DNA of 64,000 nt from Meconema thalassinum (lineage: Eukaryota > Arthropoda > Insecta > Orthoptera > Tettigoniidae): positions 981,396,482 to 981,460,481 of the forward strand of contig OX336389.2 of assembly GCA_946902985.2 (NCBI GenBank), given 5' to 3'. How positions within the stretch are numbered: the stretch's first letter is position 1; each line of letters begins with the position of its first letter. Position numbers and translations under genes: made by a program. Under the pieces are notes generated by a model, which worked only from the letters and a program-made list of their open reading frames with translations, was not told where the DNA came from and ran no database searches. Positions 1-11,000 of this stretch are shown here, piece after piece.

Positions 1-355
1 GATACGGACTGGGAAGGAGGCAGCCAAGGCCTTCAGTTAAGATATATCCCAGCATTTGTCTTGAGTAGAAGTGGGAAACCACAGAAAACTACTTCCAGAA
101 TGGTTGCGGTAGGAATCAAACCCAGCTCCTGTCAGTTTTGCCTCACAAGGCAAGGCCCGTTCCAGTCCTGAGACCAGAAATTAAATTTCTTGGCAGACCA
201 AGGAATCAAACCCGGGCCTCCGCAGTAACAGCCAGGGGGATGACAGATCATAGGGAGCGCGTGGGTCGGGGTAAGGACTTGTACCAGATGTTCTGCCAAC
301 CAATGAAGAATTAATTTTAGTACTGTGGTTCCGTAGTTGGCACTCACCCAACGCT
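1..355 (-). mobile_element. Degraded tRNA-derived SINE, cut by the window edge
   Basis: Read on the minus strand, this stretch carries B-box-like motifs near 110-125 and 205-220, where the plus strand shows AATCAAACCC. It also has the 'gtgggaaaccacag' block near 70-85, which recurs in reverse complement in the SINE at 1945-2172 near 2130. It therefore looks like a diverged minus-strand copy of a related tRNA-type SINE. The right edge near 355 is approximate and no target duplication was found. The short open frame at 132-347 is carried by the SINE and is not a gene. Confidence 0.55.
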
Positions 356-1448
356 CACACCAAACCGACTGGCGGGAGTGGGAATAGTCTGTTTAGATTG
401 ATTTTCCTCGTGTTGTTGGTTGTTTTGTTCGGTATTTTGATTATTTCTTTGAATTGAATTGAGAGTCAATCATGCCACAGCAATGGAGGAAGAATTACAA
501 TGATGGTAAAAGCAATACGGCAGTTTTCTTCTTCCCGAAGGATCCTGTAAGGTGAGTTCAGAGGTACGAAGTAAATTACTGTTTCAAAACCTTCCCTTAT
601 TTCGCTAGAAATCTTTCCGTACTCTTCTTTCAGTTGCTCTGCATATTTAGTACTGGTAATGTTCTTGAAAATTTGGTTTATATAAGTTGCTATAAGCATA
701 TAAGTGTCTCCAATCAAAAGCAAAAGCAATGACAATAGCCTACCTGCTTGGTGGTTGGCAAAATCTCAGTTAATGGATTAAGTAAGGTTTATGGAAATAT
801 ATCTCATAATATCTATTTACTATTATTCTCTTAGGCGCCGTGTTTGGGTCCAGAATTGTGGCAATCCCAATCTGCTCTCACTGCCTGTAAAGAAGTTGTC
901 TCGCTAGGTTTGATGGCTTCCGTGTTGACAAGAACATGGCAGAACAAGAACCAACTCTCAACTTAGGTAAGTGTTCTCTTCTAATATTGGTTCATTGGTG
1001 TAGTTGGTCAGAACTCTGGATTGCAGGTTTGATTCTGAGTTCATATGAAGGCACCTCACCCAGGACTGGTCACATATCATAATCAGTTTTATTCCAGTAA
1101 GCATAAAAATACATTGGACGTACCATACTGCAAGTATGTTTGTGCAAATACTCTTTAGTAGGCCATTGATATAATACAGAATTCATAATATCTCTAAGGC
1201 TTGACTGGATTACTTCTGGGTTATGGTTGTTCAGATGTGACAACCTCTAATGGTAGCCTAATTAGAGTGGTGAACTGAGTGCTGAGCAAGAATGATGCGC
1301 ACAAGAGGATTAACTGGGCGCTTCTTCGTGTTACATAATAGGCCTACCATAAGGGCGAGGTTGGCAGTATTGTTTCGATGACAGACCAGTGGGGCTAACG
1401 AAGAGACCCGAATACTCACGACCGCAACCGATGATGATTCATTTGGAC

Positions 1449-1610
1449 TAATGGCGGCTAACAGCTGTAATTTTGGCTATATAAGTCTTGAACCTATTTG
1501 GGATGGCTGGGTGGGTCGCAGACAGTGGAGGAGGAAATATCTATTAAAACATCGCTCCCTGATTTATTTCTCATCGTTTCATAAGGTATTTTGGCTAATT
1601 CATGTATTGT
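1449..1610 (+). repeat. Dispersed repeat family Y, copy 1
   Basis: This stretch matches 35663-35822 in order and spacing. Shared blocks are ATGGCGG, then TATATAAG (1478-1485), then GGATGGC about 23 bp later, then a 'gatttattt' block, then AAGGTATTTTGGCTAATT. The matching order over about 160 bp shows common origin. The TATA-like octamer suggests a promoter-bearing piece such as an LTR fragment, but no terminal repeats or coding region are attached, so the class is unknown. Confidence 0.55.
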
Positions 1611-1880
1611 AGAGAATTTTATCGCACGTTCTATCTTCATTCAGTTCTACCAGCGAAACCTGGTTCCTGTCACAATACATTTACTTCATCGGTGGCCATG
1701 GCAAGAACAGAATTTATGGGCTGTGTATCGGTTTAGTTAATGATTGAGTGACGACGTGTCTTAATCGCATGTAAAAAATTAGACCAAATAAAACTTCCAT
1801 AATGAATCACGTTCCCTTGAATCCTTCTTAACTACTGCATTGATAACTTAAAAGAATGTATATTATGCAAGTGTGTTGTG

Positions 1881-1922
<42 letters not shown>
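1881..1922. repeat. (ATT)n microsatellite
   Basis: About 14 uninterrupted ATT trinucleotides lie just upstream of the SINE at 1945. Confidence 0.95.
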
Positions 1923-1944
1923 TGAGTTGTACCTCATTATTCGT

Positions 1945-2172
1945 CGCCTCCGTAGCGTAGCGGTCAGCATGGTTAGCTGCCGCCCTGGAAGTCCTGGGTT
2001 CGATTCCTGGCTCTGCCACGAAATTTGAAAAGCGGTATGAGGACTGGAATGGGGTCTACTCAGCCTCGGGTGTTCCAAATGAGTAGAGGAGGTTCGATTC
2101 CCACCTCAGCCATCCTCGAAGTGGTTTTCCGTGGTTTCCCACTTCGTCTTCGGGCAAATGCCGGGATGGTAC
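1945..2172 (+). mobile_element. tRNA-derived SINE, 5' part
   Basis: The head begins GCCTCCGTAGCGTAGCGG, an A-box-like start, and continues to GGGTTCGATTCCTGG near 1997-2011, which is a perfect B-box. Together these form an internal RNA polymerase III promoter. A tRNA-unrelated body follows, with the 'gtggtttcccact' block near 2130. The copy stops at GTAC (2169-2172), where giant-LTR element A is inserted, and resumes at 25331 after the duplicated GTAC. It is non-autonomous and would need a LINE's enzymes in trans. Confidence 0.85.
2169..2172. repeat. Target-site duplication of element A (left copy, GTAC)
   Basis: GTAC sits directly before the LTR start TGTACCCG. The same GTAC lies at 25327-25330, directly after the LTR end CGGGTCA. 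A 4-bp duplication is usual for Ty3/gypsy-type integrases. Confidence 0.8.
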
Positions 2173-2727
2173 TGTACCCGTATATTTTAGAGACGGTCTG
2201 TTAGATATCCGAAGCACCGCTGGATTTGTAGACCCTGACAGCTCCGGCGCAAATACTAGTCAAGAATCCACTCCAACAAGACTCTCACGAATATACTTGG
2301 TGGAAATTACGATGAAACTGTGAATTACATATTATGCACTTAGCTTGAAGTAGAGCACCTACCTTTCGTTCTTGGGGATCTCGTGGTCAGCCTCTGGACC
2401 TATAATGGGTTTCACAGTTGCATCTCCTTATATCTAAAATAAATCGAAACGACGCGGCTTCTGACAAACTAAACAATTTAATAACAATGGTGTAAACTAT
2501 ACCTAAACATTCATACATTAAATAAAACACACTCCCTTTCTTACCTCTTCACATTTACGCCACTGACAATACTGCGTTCCACGAACACTGTGACAAATTT
2601 TGGGGTGGCTTGTGTCATTATAACAAGCTATACATCAATTAAAGACCCCTGCGTATTTTACATTCTTTTGACGCGCTCCAGTGAACACCTGGGCGCTAGT
2701 AGCACGCGACCCTCGCCACGCGACAGA

Positions 2728-2735
2728 TTATATAA
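2728..2735 (-). promoter_or_regulatory. Candidate TATA box in the A LTR (also at 12118-12125)
   Basis: The palindromic octamer TTATATAA lies at the edge of the only GC-richer block of the LTR, about 555 bp from its U5 terminus on the element's sense (minus) strand. It is conserved in both LTR copies. Position suggests a core promoter with transcription starting near 2700 (12090), but no start site can be shown from sequence. Confidence 0.3.
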
Positions 2736-5710
2736 CAGACTCCGTTACACTCCCAGAGCTGGCTGATTCATAGCTTCTTGCCTGTTGGCTCGCAACAACT
2801 CTTTACATTTGTGTGGCTGAGCGCTGACCTTGGATGGAAACGAGTTTTAACAAACCGTCGCTATCCCAGCCTTGACCACAAATACACCTCTCTATCATAT
2901 CACAAGCGATGTTAAAATGAAACGGATTCACGCCAGACAAATACGTAAATCATACACACTTCCTACACGCTAATGAAACAAAACTTCTACACACTATTCC
3001 TTTCATACTCTCGCATTGTGACGTCCCAATGGAGTTCATTTCATTCACACTGAACAAGAAACAAACCACATTCAATCACAGCAGCATTCATACGCTAGCC
3101 ACTTCGCTAAACAATCGATAAACTACCTAACATATCATACACTCGATTGGCAAATACAGAAAGTTAATGATTAATGAATTGAAAATGACACTAATAGTAA
3201 GAGCTATTATCATTTAAAATAAGTAGTGTCCATATACACATGAGCCTGAGCTCCGATCTCACAGTTATGTCAAATGCAATTAACTGGGATCCTCATAAGC
3301 TTCTACAGCTTCAGAAATACTACCACCTTTCTCTCCTTTCTGGTCTAGTGTCGTAATAGATCAAATACATTCGACCACTCAAGGTTAAACATATGTCGTT
3401 GCGTACTCGGGTTTAATAATATTAATAAGAGTAAAACATAACACATGTCAATATCCATTTCCTGTTTAAATTTCAATTGTGACCCTCCTGTCTTCACTTA
3501 TCCAAAGCCGTGTATGAAATAAGGAGTACTGTTAACTCACACCTTTATGACTTGCCAAACATAGTCATGCCCACGCAATGACTGTAATATAAAATGCGGA
3601 AACACCTTCGCAAAAACCTCGTATGCCAACTGCACACGGAATTACATATATATTTAACCACTATCAAAGGGTTATCAACTTCACTTCCTTCAAACTGTCG
3701 TTCCTTAAAAGGGCATAATTCCTCAGCGTTGTCAAACCAACCGCTCGTCTGATAAACAATAACATCAATTGTTAAGCCATTAATCTATACATGTCAACAA
3801 CCTTTGGACTAAGCGTGAAAGACCTCCTCACTATTACTTTAAAAACGTTACTAAGATGAATCTAAACTTTGCGTATACATTTAATAAAAATACTGTATCT
3901 TAACTTCACATTTCTGGTTTCAACTTTCACCGATGAAGGAATATCATGTCTACAACGTGGCATTATATTACTCCTCGTGAATACTTAATCACAAAATTAC
4001 ATATGTGTGTCCAACAAGAATTGATCACGACGAGGATATCAAACAAGAACTTTCCTAACGTCGGATGATAATAAATCTTCCAAGAAGATTCTAACCTCAA
4101 ATTAATTTCAATGAATGAAAGTTCATGGCTTTCTTCAATAAAACATACAGATAGTCATATTCGTATTATCTCCATTCTGAACGAATGTCTATGAGTTCTA
4201 ACGATAATAATCGTTTCCACGTTAAATGTTTCTCTTCCAAACGATGCCATGATATTTCACAATATATCACTAATAATATCTTCTCTCTTGATGCCTCTTC
4301 TCGGCGGATAAATGCCCAAATTAAACTAATAAAAATTAATTTAATCGGTAACATAGGTGAAAATGTCTATCACCTGAATTCAAAATGAATTCATAAACGT
4401 CGAAAATAAATTACTATTCCTTAAAGGAAATGACAAAAATGCTTGTTCCTCGAACAAGTGAAAATCTCAGTTCAGAAACTGGATTTCAAACAAGCAAAGC
4501 TAAAAGCGTCGAAAGATGATTACTACAAATGATCTTGTAGGATAAAATGTCTATACAAGGAGTACATAAATATTGTGTCGAAATATGGATAAAGGATCTG
4601 CTCAATGATGTCACTATAAAGCTCTAACTACAAGTTTAGTGAACACGGCTACCTGGTCTGGAAGTCTAGAAGCTCAAGATAGAGTGTTACAAAATACTCA
4701 GTTGTAACATCTTCCAAGGATCCGGGTTGGATCCAAGCTCGTCTCCAAGAACTCGTGACCTCAGCAAAGGAACGAATTCCCCTACTGGGAAACAGCTAGC
4801 TCCGACCGTGATCGAACTACGGACCTCCAATCATCATCTTCATTGTGACCGGTTATACCCTGGACCTCTTGATAATCTTCATGTCTCTTCTTACTCCGTC
4901 ATAGTACAGTTTCGTCAAAACAACGAGAAGTGTCAAAAGTTCAGCTTCCCATTTCGAAAGACATTCGAAAAGGAAGTCGTGGACCTCACTCGCATAACGA
5001 ATATTCATGTAGATGGAATATGAACATCGTTGTGTAGTCGCTGGTGTTAATGTCGAGCTCATGTCTGACAATAATGCACTAGAATGTAGTTGTACATCAA
5101 GTCTCATGTTCGCTCATCAAGTAGACATTCATGATCAAACTCCTCTAACGAAGCTCCATCGCTGACTATATTGCTTCTATCTGCTTATATTCCTTTCGCA
5201 CATACTAATTTAGTCCAAAATTAACTTCATATTAGCAGACTTAATAATGTTCTTCAACATAGAACCCATCTTCATCCTACTGGTGTTGTTATACAGTTCC
5301 ACAAAATCAATGCTAACACTCACTCTTACTCACTTGTGTCTCGTGCATTCGCTGTAGTCGCTCGAACAATAGTGTCTTATCGCGCTGGAAACAAACACTT
5401 TCCTCACGCTTCACAAAAACGTTTATATCTTCTGAAATAATCTTCTTAATTTTCTCAAAGTTCGTAATATACTAAATACGATTGTACGCTACAATTTGTA
5501 GTCGAAATAATGTCTCTGAATTAGATCAAACTGAAGTAATTGCGGCGTATAATTTCATCGTAATTTCACTTAGTTTCAAGGCGCGGCAATCTCCTAACTC
5601 TCGCCTCGCTATACCTTATCTCCACGAGTCAACCTTTCACAAGCTCGGTGAAACACTCGGAATTCCTCTCTCTTCCGGTAAAACACGTCCGACCTCTCCA
5701 ACATTCAGAT

Positions 5711-7477
5711 ATATGCAGTTATATGCAAGGTTTACTTGGTTCGGGAGGTGATGGGTGGAAAAAAATTTACAGTTATGTTAGGAGAAGAAAGGGAAATTCA
5801 AATAATTTGTCGATGATAATGTCCGGTGACGGTAAATTAATTACTGAGAAACAGGCCATTGCTAATGAATTAAATGTATTTTACGGTAGTGTGTTCAATA
5901 AATCCAATAGCTGTGTGTTGGACCTTAACGACGGATCAGGGGCTCCCCTGTTCCAAATAAACCAGTCAGCAATTGTAAAGCTAATACAAAAACTACGTTT
6001 CAATGTATCAAAGGGTCCTGATAATATTGTTAGTGAAGTACTTAAACTAGGAGGTAGGGCCGTGGCACGATACTTGGAGGTGATGTTTAATGTGTCCATA
6101 AACAATGCGCAAATCCCAGATGACTGGAAAAGAGCTACGGTAGTCCCAATATTTAAGGGAGGGAGCAGACTTGAATTGGGCAACTACAGGCCGGTTAGCC
6201 TTACGTCCGGCGTTTGTAAACAGATGGAGCATCTCATTTGCGACTACTTGAGGGAACAGTGGGAAACATTATCATGGTTTAATGATAGGCAACATGGATT
6301 TCGGAAAGGTTACTCATGCGAGAGTCAGATGCTATCACTTTTTCAAGACATTAGCGAATCGTTAGACCATGGAGTTTCAGTCGACGCCGTGGTTGTAGAT
6401 TTTGCGAAGGCATTTGATGTCGTTCCGCATGACATGCTACTCCATAAATTAGCTTCGACGAAGATTGATAGAAGAGTAATTTTATGGATCCAAGAATTTT
6501 TGACGGGTCGTTCCCAGAAAGTGAAGGTCGAAGGCATATTCTCGGATGAAATTACCGTAACGTCGGGTATCCCTCAGGGCAGCGTAATCGGAACTTTGTT
6601 ATTTTTGGCGTTTATAAATGACTTACCAAATGGGATTCGCAGTGACTGTCGATTGTTTGCGGATGATTGTGTAATATATCGAAAGATACATGACTCACAA
6701 GACAATGCAGTGCTTCAAGAGGACCTGAAACTGGTCTATAAGTGGGCGATTGTAAATAAAATGAAAATAAACACAAGAAAATGTAGTCTCTTAAAAATAG
6801 GGAAAGTGCGAAGGCAGGATTTTCAATATAACATTGGCTCGGAAATACTTGTAGAAGAAGATTCTTGCAAATATTTGGGCGTTCACGTAAGGAATGATAT
6901 GAAATGGAGTAGTCATGTAGGATGTGTAGTTTCAAAAGCTTACAAACCCCTGCACTTTGTAATGAGGGTATTAAAAGGAAGTAGTACCTCTGCTAAAGAA
7001 TTAGGCTATTTGTCCCTTGTAAGACCTATTCTGGAATATGCCTCGGCGGTTTGGGATCCATATCAAGTAGGGCTCATCAATGAGTTGGAAATGGTACAAA
7101 GAAAGGCCGCTAGATTTGTGCTCAGTGACTTTAATCCCGGAAGCAGTGTGAGCCGTATGTTAAAGAAACTTGGGTGGGAATCACTGGAGGCTAGGAGGAT
7201 GAAATCTAGACTCTGCGCTATGTACAACACGTATACAAATCAACCAGCATGGGGTGAGCTTAGCAAACGATTGGGAAAGTCCACTTACATGGGTAGGAGC
7301 GATCATCCTTTCAAAGTTAAGGGCCGACCACAGCGAACAAATTATGGTAAATATTCTTTTGTAAACCGTGCCATTGATAACTGGAACTCTCTACCTGCCG
7401 CAGTCTTAGAGCCTTTTCCCAAACATATAGGTGTGTTTAAGAAAAGACTGACTATTTGTGTAAATACTCCAGTTTAA
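5711..7477 (+). CDS. Non-LTR reverse transcriptase (C-terminal part of ORF2)
   Basis: This is the reverse transcriptase of a CR1/L2-like LINE, which would copy LINE RNA at a nicked chromosomal target. The frame is uninterrupted for about 588 codons. Motifs in order are NYRPVSL (near 6181), HGFRKGYSCESQ (near 6292), VDFAKAFDVVPH (near 6395), SGIPQGSVIG (near 6564) and the catalytic FADD at 6656-6667. A thumb and C-terminal region ends in FKKRL. The N-terminal endonuclease is missing. The open frame extends upstream into LTR sequence (an ATG at 5648), which would give a chimeric N-terminus that is probably meaningless. The first ATG inside the LINE is at 5723. The copy cannot move alone. Confidence 0.85.
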   Translation: MCSYMQGLLGSGGDGWKKIYSYVRRRKGNSNNLSMIMSGDGKLITEKQAIANELNVFYGSVFNKSNSCVLDLNDGSGAPLFQINQSAIVKLIQKLRFNVSKGPDNIVSEVLKLGGRAVARYLEVMFNVSINNAQIPDDWKRATVVPIFKGGSRLELGNYRPVSLTSGVCKQMEHLICDYLREQWETLSWFNDRQHGFRKGYSCESQMLSLFQDISESLDHGVSVDAVVVDFAKAFDVVPHDMLLHKLASTKIDRRVILWIQEFLTGRSQKVKVEGIFSDEITVTSGIPQGSVIGTLLFLAFINDLPNGIRSDCRLFADDCVIYRKIHDSQDNAVLQEDLKLVYKWAIVNKMKINTRKCSLLKIGKVRRQDFQYNIGSEILVEEDSCKYLGVHVRNDMKWSSHVGCVVSKAYKPLHFVMRVLKGSSTSAKELGYLSLVRPILEYASAVWDPYQVGLINELEMVQRKAARFVLSDFNPGSSVSRMLKKLGWESLEARRMKSRLCAMYNTYTNQPAWGELSKRLGKSTYMGRSDHPFKVKGRPQRTNYGKYSFVNRAIDNWNSLPAAVLEPFPKHIGVFKKRLTICVNTPV

Positions 7478-7536
7478 TTGTTGTATAATTGTTATTGAAT
7501 TGTTATGTATAATTATTTATTTGTTATGTATATACA

Positions 7537-7598
7537 ATTTGCCACCGGGGGACACACCCCCATTGCAAATAAATGAATGAATGAATGAATGAATGAAT
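7537..7598 (+). other. LINE 3' stem-loop and (ATGA)n tail
   Basis: The inverted repeats ATTTGC (7537) and GCAAAT (7565-7570) enclose a second pair, GGGGG/CCCCC, with an ACACA loop. About six ATGA units follow. CR1/L2-group LINEs typically use a 3' hairpin plus short tandem repeats as the template-recognition end for their reverse transcriptase, and this layout fits that. Confidence 0.7.
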
Positions 7599-8134
7599 AA
7601 TAAAGAGCCTCGATGCTTGGCATCTCCCCTCCAAGTCCACCGATTCTGGCCGCCTTTTTCTGTTCCCTCTCAAATTCGAGCGGGCTCTAGCAAATCGCTT
7701 ATTCCTTCCAATTGCGACCTGCTGTCGACTTATAAAATATTTCCAATATTTTATTGTCATATTCTTCTCTTTACCATTATATAAATTCTCTTTCTTGGGC
7801 TTAAATGTATTAAATATCCATAAAAAATTAGTTGCTGGAACTCCCGTCTTCTCTAAAACTTCTTCTTATTGGCTGTAAGCTCATATCCAATCGGATAATT
7901 TATAACAATGTTTAAACAATTCCTGGGATTATTCGCTGTTGCTAGGCTGATTCTAAGCTTCTGGAAAGTTCCATCGCGCAATACAATCATGTGACGGAAT
8001 TTCCCTCCTGATCAACGTCGCCTCTAGACTGGTTTATGCCAACATCCAACCTCAATATTGCTTGGTTAAATTTTATCATGGGCTTCGAAAAAATATTCCC
8101 ATTTTCATCCCAAATAATTCATTTTACGGGGGCA

Positions 8135-8576
8135 TTTCTCTCCCATCTCTAATTAAAAACAGTTGCAAAATTGTTTTTAATCACTTCGAATCTGGACCTT
8201 AGACATGTCACTGAACTCGAAAATTAATTATATTTTTAGCCTACTTTCTTAAAAAAAAATTAAAGTTCTTTGCCTTGTATTTTCCCAAAATGACATAGTT
8301 CTCTTCATCATACAGCTCATAACAATTATTTCCATAGACAGCTTCTATTTGGAACGGTTTTCTTTCTTCTTTCCTTGCGTCCGACTCAGTTATCTTCTAT
8401 TGGCCGGTTCTCCTCTTCTAGTATTGCGTAGTAGTATTTCTCCTCTTCTCCCATTTCTCTCGTCGTCCTACCGGGGTTCCTCCATATCTCCTATACGAGT
8501 CTTTCTCATTGGGTTTCCCTTTACTCGAACTGGGAATCGGATCCAAACTTAGGCTATGATTGCTTTCTTCCTCTTT
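8135..8576 (-). other. Element A region between gag end and LTR (pol deleted)
   Basis: In element B the corresponding place holds about 3.25 kb of protease-RT-RNase H-integrase sequence. Here only 442 bp remain and no pol motif is readable. The pyrimidine run 'tttctctccc' next to the LTR end (8135-8144), purine-rich on the sense strand, is a candidate polypurine tract and resembles the one in B at 54037-54044. Confidence 0.6.
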
Positions 8577-11000
8577 TTACTTTTCCCTTAATTCCTTCAA
8601 GAATTGCTTTCCTTCTTGATGACGTTCGTCATAATTCTCTTTAGTCATAACCTCATTTCGTTGTGGTCTATCTTGGTTCCGGTTCTGATAAATTCGGTTG
8701 TTTCGACAATTATAATTATTATTGTTCCTATAATTATTGTTGTTATGGAAGAAACCGCTCCTACGATTCTCCTGATAGTTACCACGTCCTTGTTGTTGTT
8801 GATAGGGACGGCCACCACGGAATCTCCTATACCATGGTTCTGGTCGCCTATCTCTGAAATAAGTATTTCTCTCTGGACCTGAGTTCCCCTTCTCCTTTTC
8901 TTTAGGGCTTTCTGTCTGCTGTGTCTGATCAATAAACATAGTATTTATTTCCTTATAGTCCTGACGTTGGTTTCTAGCTATGACATTGGGCGTTGGACTA
9001 GTGTAATCCAATTTCCGAAGAAGTTCGTCCATGCCGGCCAAATCACCGATTCCTGACGAAATTATCTGTCTTCTCACTTCAACTGGCAACATTCTGGCAA
9101 TAGCATCTATCAGTTGTGCCGTAGATAGTGGGGGTTGCAAAAATGTAACCGGGCGAGTTGTGTCGTAAAGAAGTCAGCGTAGCGCGTCGGTAAAGTACCC
9201 GAATACTTCCTGGAGTATACTTCCGCGCGTAAACTGTTCTGCGCTTCTATAGACCAATAACGCTTCATTAGGGCTTCAGCGAACTCTTCAAAGTCCACAA
9301 ATGTGTACCTGAAGGCGCAAACCCACTCAAGAGGGCCCTCACCCAGATACCGTTCCACTATCTTCATCTCCCTTTCACGAGGAATGTGAGCCTCCGCAAA
9401 GTAGTCACGGATATTCCTGATATACTCAATTGGGGTGTAAGAATCGAGGTTGGTAAACTTACGAGGTTTGTCCTCAAAGTTACGAATTACCGTCACGTTT
9501 CTCTGTTGAGAATCTTGGAAACTGGGACGATATTCTCTCCTTTCTCTTTCGGGCTCTCTACTTCTATCTTCGAGTATCTTAATACTCTCTCTTCTGGCCT
9601 CACTTCTCTATCTCCTGCCTCCATACTGAGTCTTTTATGACGACATTCATAGTCCTCAATTTCTATCGTCTCCTTATCTTCTATCTCCGTAATCAACTCT
9701 TTCACCTGCTTCTCTATTTCCTTCTTCAAATCCTCCTTATAGACTTCAAAATCTGCAACGTCTCCTAAGCTCAGACTTTGCAGTCTCCTACTAATTTAGT
9801 CTTCAATATTAGTGGATTTTCCTTCCTTAATCTCATTCACGACCGTGACTACTGTATCTATCCGTTCGTCTAAACGTTTACTACGAATTTCTAAAGTTTA
9901 TTTTTAAGATTTGTTTTCCTCCACCGATTGATTCTTATCGTCAACCTGTCTTTGTAACAGTTGATCAATACGCTTCCCTAGATCTGACCTAACAGACATT
10001 ACATCAAGGTTTATTTGTAATTGCTTACTGGCAAGCTTACTCTCAACTTTATTTTGTATTAACTTAATATGTTCTGTGCTCGACTTTTCCCATTCGTCTT
10101 TCCAGATAACTACGTTCACCTTTAACATTTCGGCTATATCAACTTCAATGACCTCCTTCATGATCTTATTGTGGTCTATCACCAGATTACGCAGAGTATC
10201 AACGTTAGTTTTCAACTCAGCTAATGAAACAATTGTCTTTAGAGAATCGTCTACAAATTGCGATCTCAAAGCACCTATACCCTCAGAACATTGTGTCTTA
10301 GATTCTTCTACTTCCCTTCTTATTTTATTTATGTCCCCTTGGACCTTATTAACATCGACAAACATAGAATTAACTTCTGACTGTACTCTACCAATATCAT
10401 ACTGTACATTGGTTATATCTGTTTGGACATTGTTAACATCTATCTGCATGTTATTAACGTTCTCCTGAACCTTGTCTACCTTTGTTTGGACATGGGACAC
10501 ATCTTACCTTACATTGGCAACCTCCAATTGAACATTGGCAACATTGGATTTCACAAGAGTAACATCATCCTTTGCAAGAGTAGCATCATCTTTAACCAGG
10601 GCAACATCAGAATGCACACCCTCTACTTTAGTTTGTACACTGGCAACATTGTCTTTCAATTCAGCGGAGCTGGTCTGCAATCCCTGTAAAGAATTTTGCA
10701 TACCCTGAATATCTCCCTTGAAACATTCCTCCACACCGCTGACCTTACCAACAACAGTAGCGAGATCTGCCTGGCGATCTTTTTCAGCTGCTCTCGGTCC
10801 TGCTTCGCCTCATACAATTTTCTCTGTAAATCAATGACATTTACCTTCAGATTCTATTTAATCTGATTTTCAACACTGTCTAATTTCTCCTTCATGTTAC
10901 TGTCCATTTTAGTTTGGGAATCATCCAAACTTTTCCTCATGTTCTCCAACAAACTCTCCTTCATCTCGTTCAGCAGCATCCGGACATCATCCGTCGCCAT
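8577..11000 (-). pseudogene. gag: Broken gag of element A (coiled coil, capsid, N/R/Q-rich tail)
   Basis: Minus-strand Gag relic of about 808 codons, nearly the length of B's intact 810-residue Gag. The start ATG is at 11000 (MATDDVRMLL). The N-terminal half is heptad-repeat coiled coil, with V(Q/K)xxVxx periodicity around 9904-10734 (VQTDITNVQYDIGRVQ). The capsid-like domain at about 9130-9496 reads IRNFEDKPRKF and YSRKYSGTLPTRYADFF, matching B's IRNLDDKPRKF and YSKRYSTSHPTHYANYF. The tail (8577-9000) is rich in N, R, Q, Y and G, with no CCHC knuckle. Visible lesions: stop at 10854-10856, a frame change near 10770, and stops at 10504-10506, 9904-9906 and 9898-9900. Frame changes also separate the pieces near 9496 and 9120. 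No functional product is expected. Confidence 0.8.

Larger units (their letters stand above)
356..1944. other. Unassigned DNA with no recognisable gene
   Basis: Only minor features are visible. A minus-strand open frame of 89 codons at 466-735 has hydrophobic segments at both ends (LLLLLIG and IAFTIIVILPPLLW) and a charged middle; I recognise no family. A weak tRNA-like stretch with A- and B-box-like motifs lies near 998-1045. A dispersed repeat (1449-1610) and an ATT microsatellite (1881-1922) are listed separately. Confidence 0.5.
5711..7598 (+). mobile_element. CR1/L2-group non-LTR retrotransposon, 5'-truncated
   Basis: The insert interrupts the left A LTR exactly where the right LTR reads through (24781-24795, CATTCAGATAATAAAG). 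It is 1,888 bp long and carries a reverse transcriptase frame, a 3' stem-loop (7537-7570) and a tail of ATGA repeats (7571-7598). The endonuclease half is absent, as expected from 5' truncation during target-primed reverse transcription. No clear target duplication remains beyond a couple of ambiguous bases. It post-dates element A. Confidence 0.85.
2173..8134 (-). repeat. Element A left (3') LTR, split by a LINE
   Basis: This LTR matches 11566-14863 followed by 24544-25326, with scattered substitutions and small indels; one example is a 3-bp difference near 2563 versus 11938. Its two pieces are 2173-5710 and 7599-8134, about 4,074 bp in total. The LTR is AT-rich with a GC-richer block near 2650-2790. 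It holds open frames on both strands near 4727-5107, treated in Findings. Such a length is far above the few hundred bases common for insect gypsy LTRs. Confidence 0.85.

Noticed and set aside
998..1045. tRNA gene or SINE head
   Set aside because: A- and B-box-like strings occur, but no cloverleaf can be drawn and no second copy is seen in the window.
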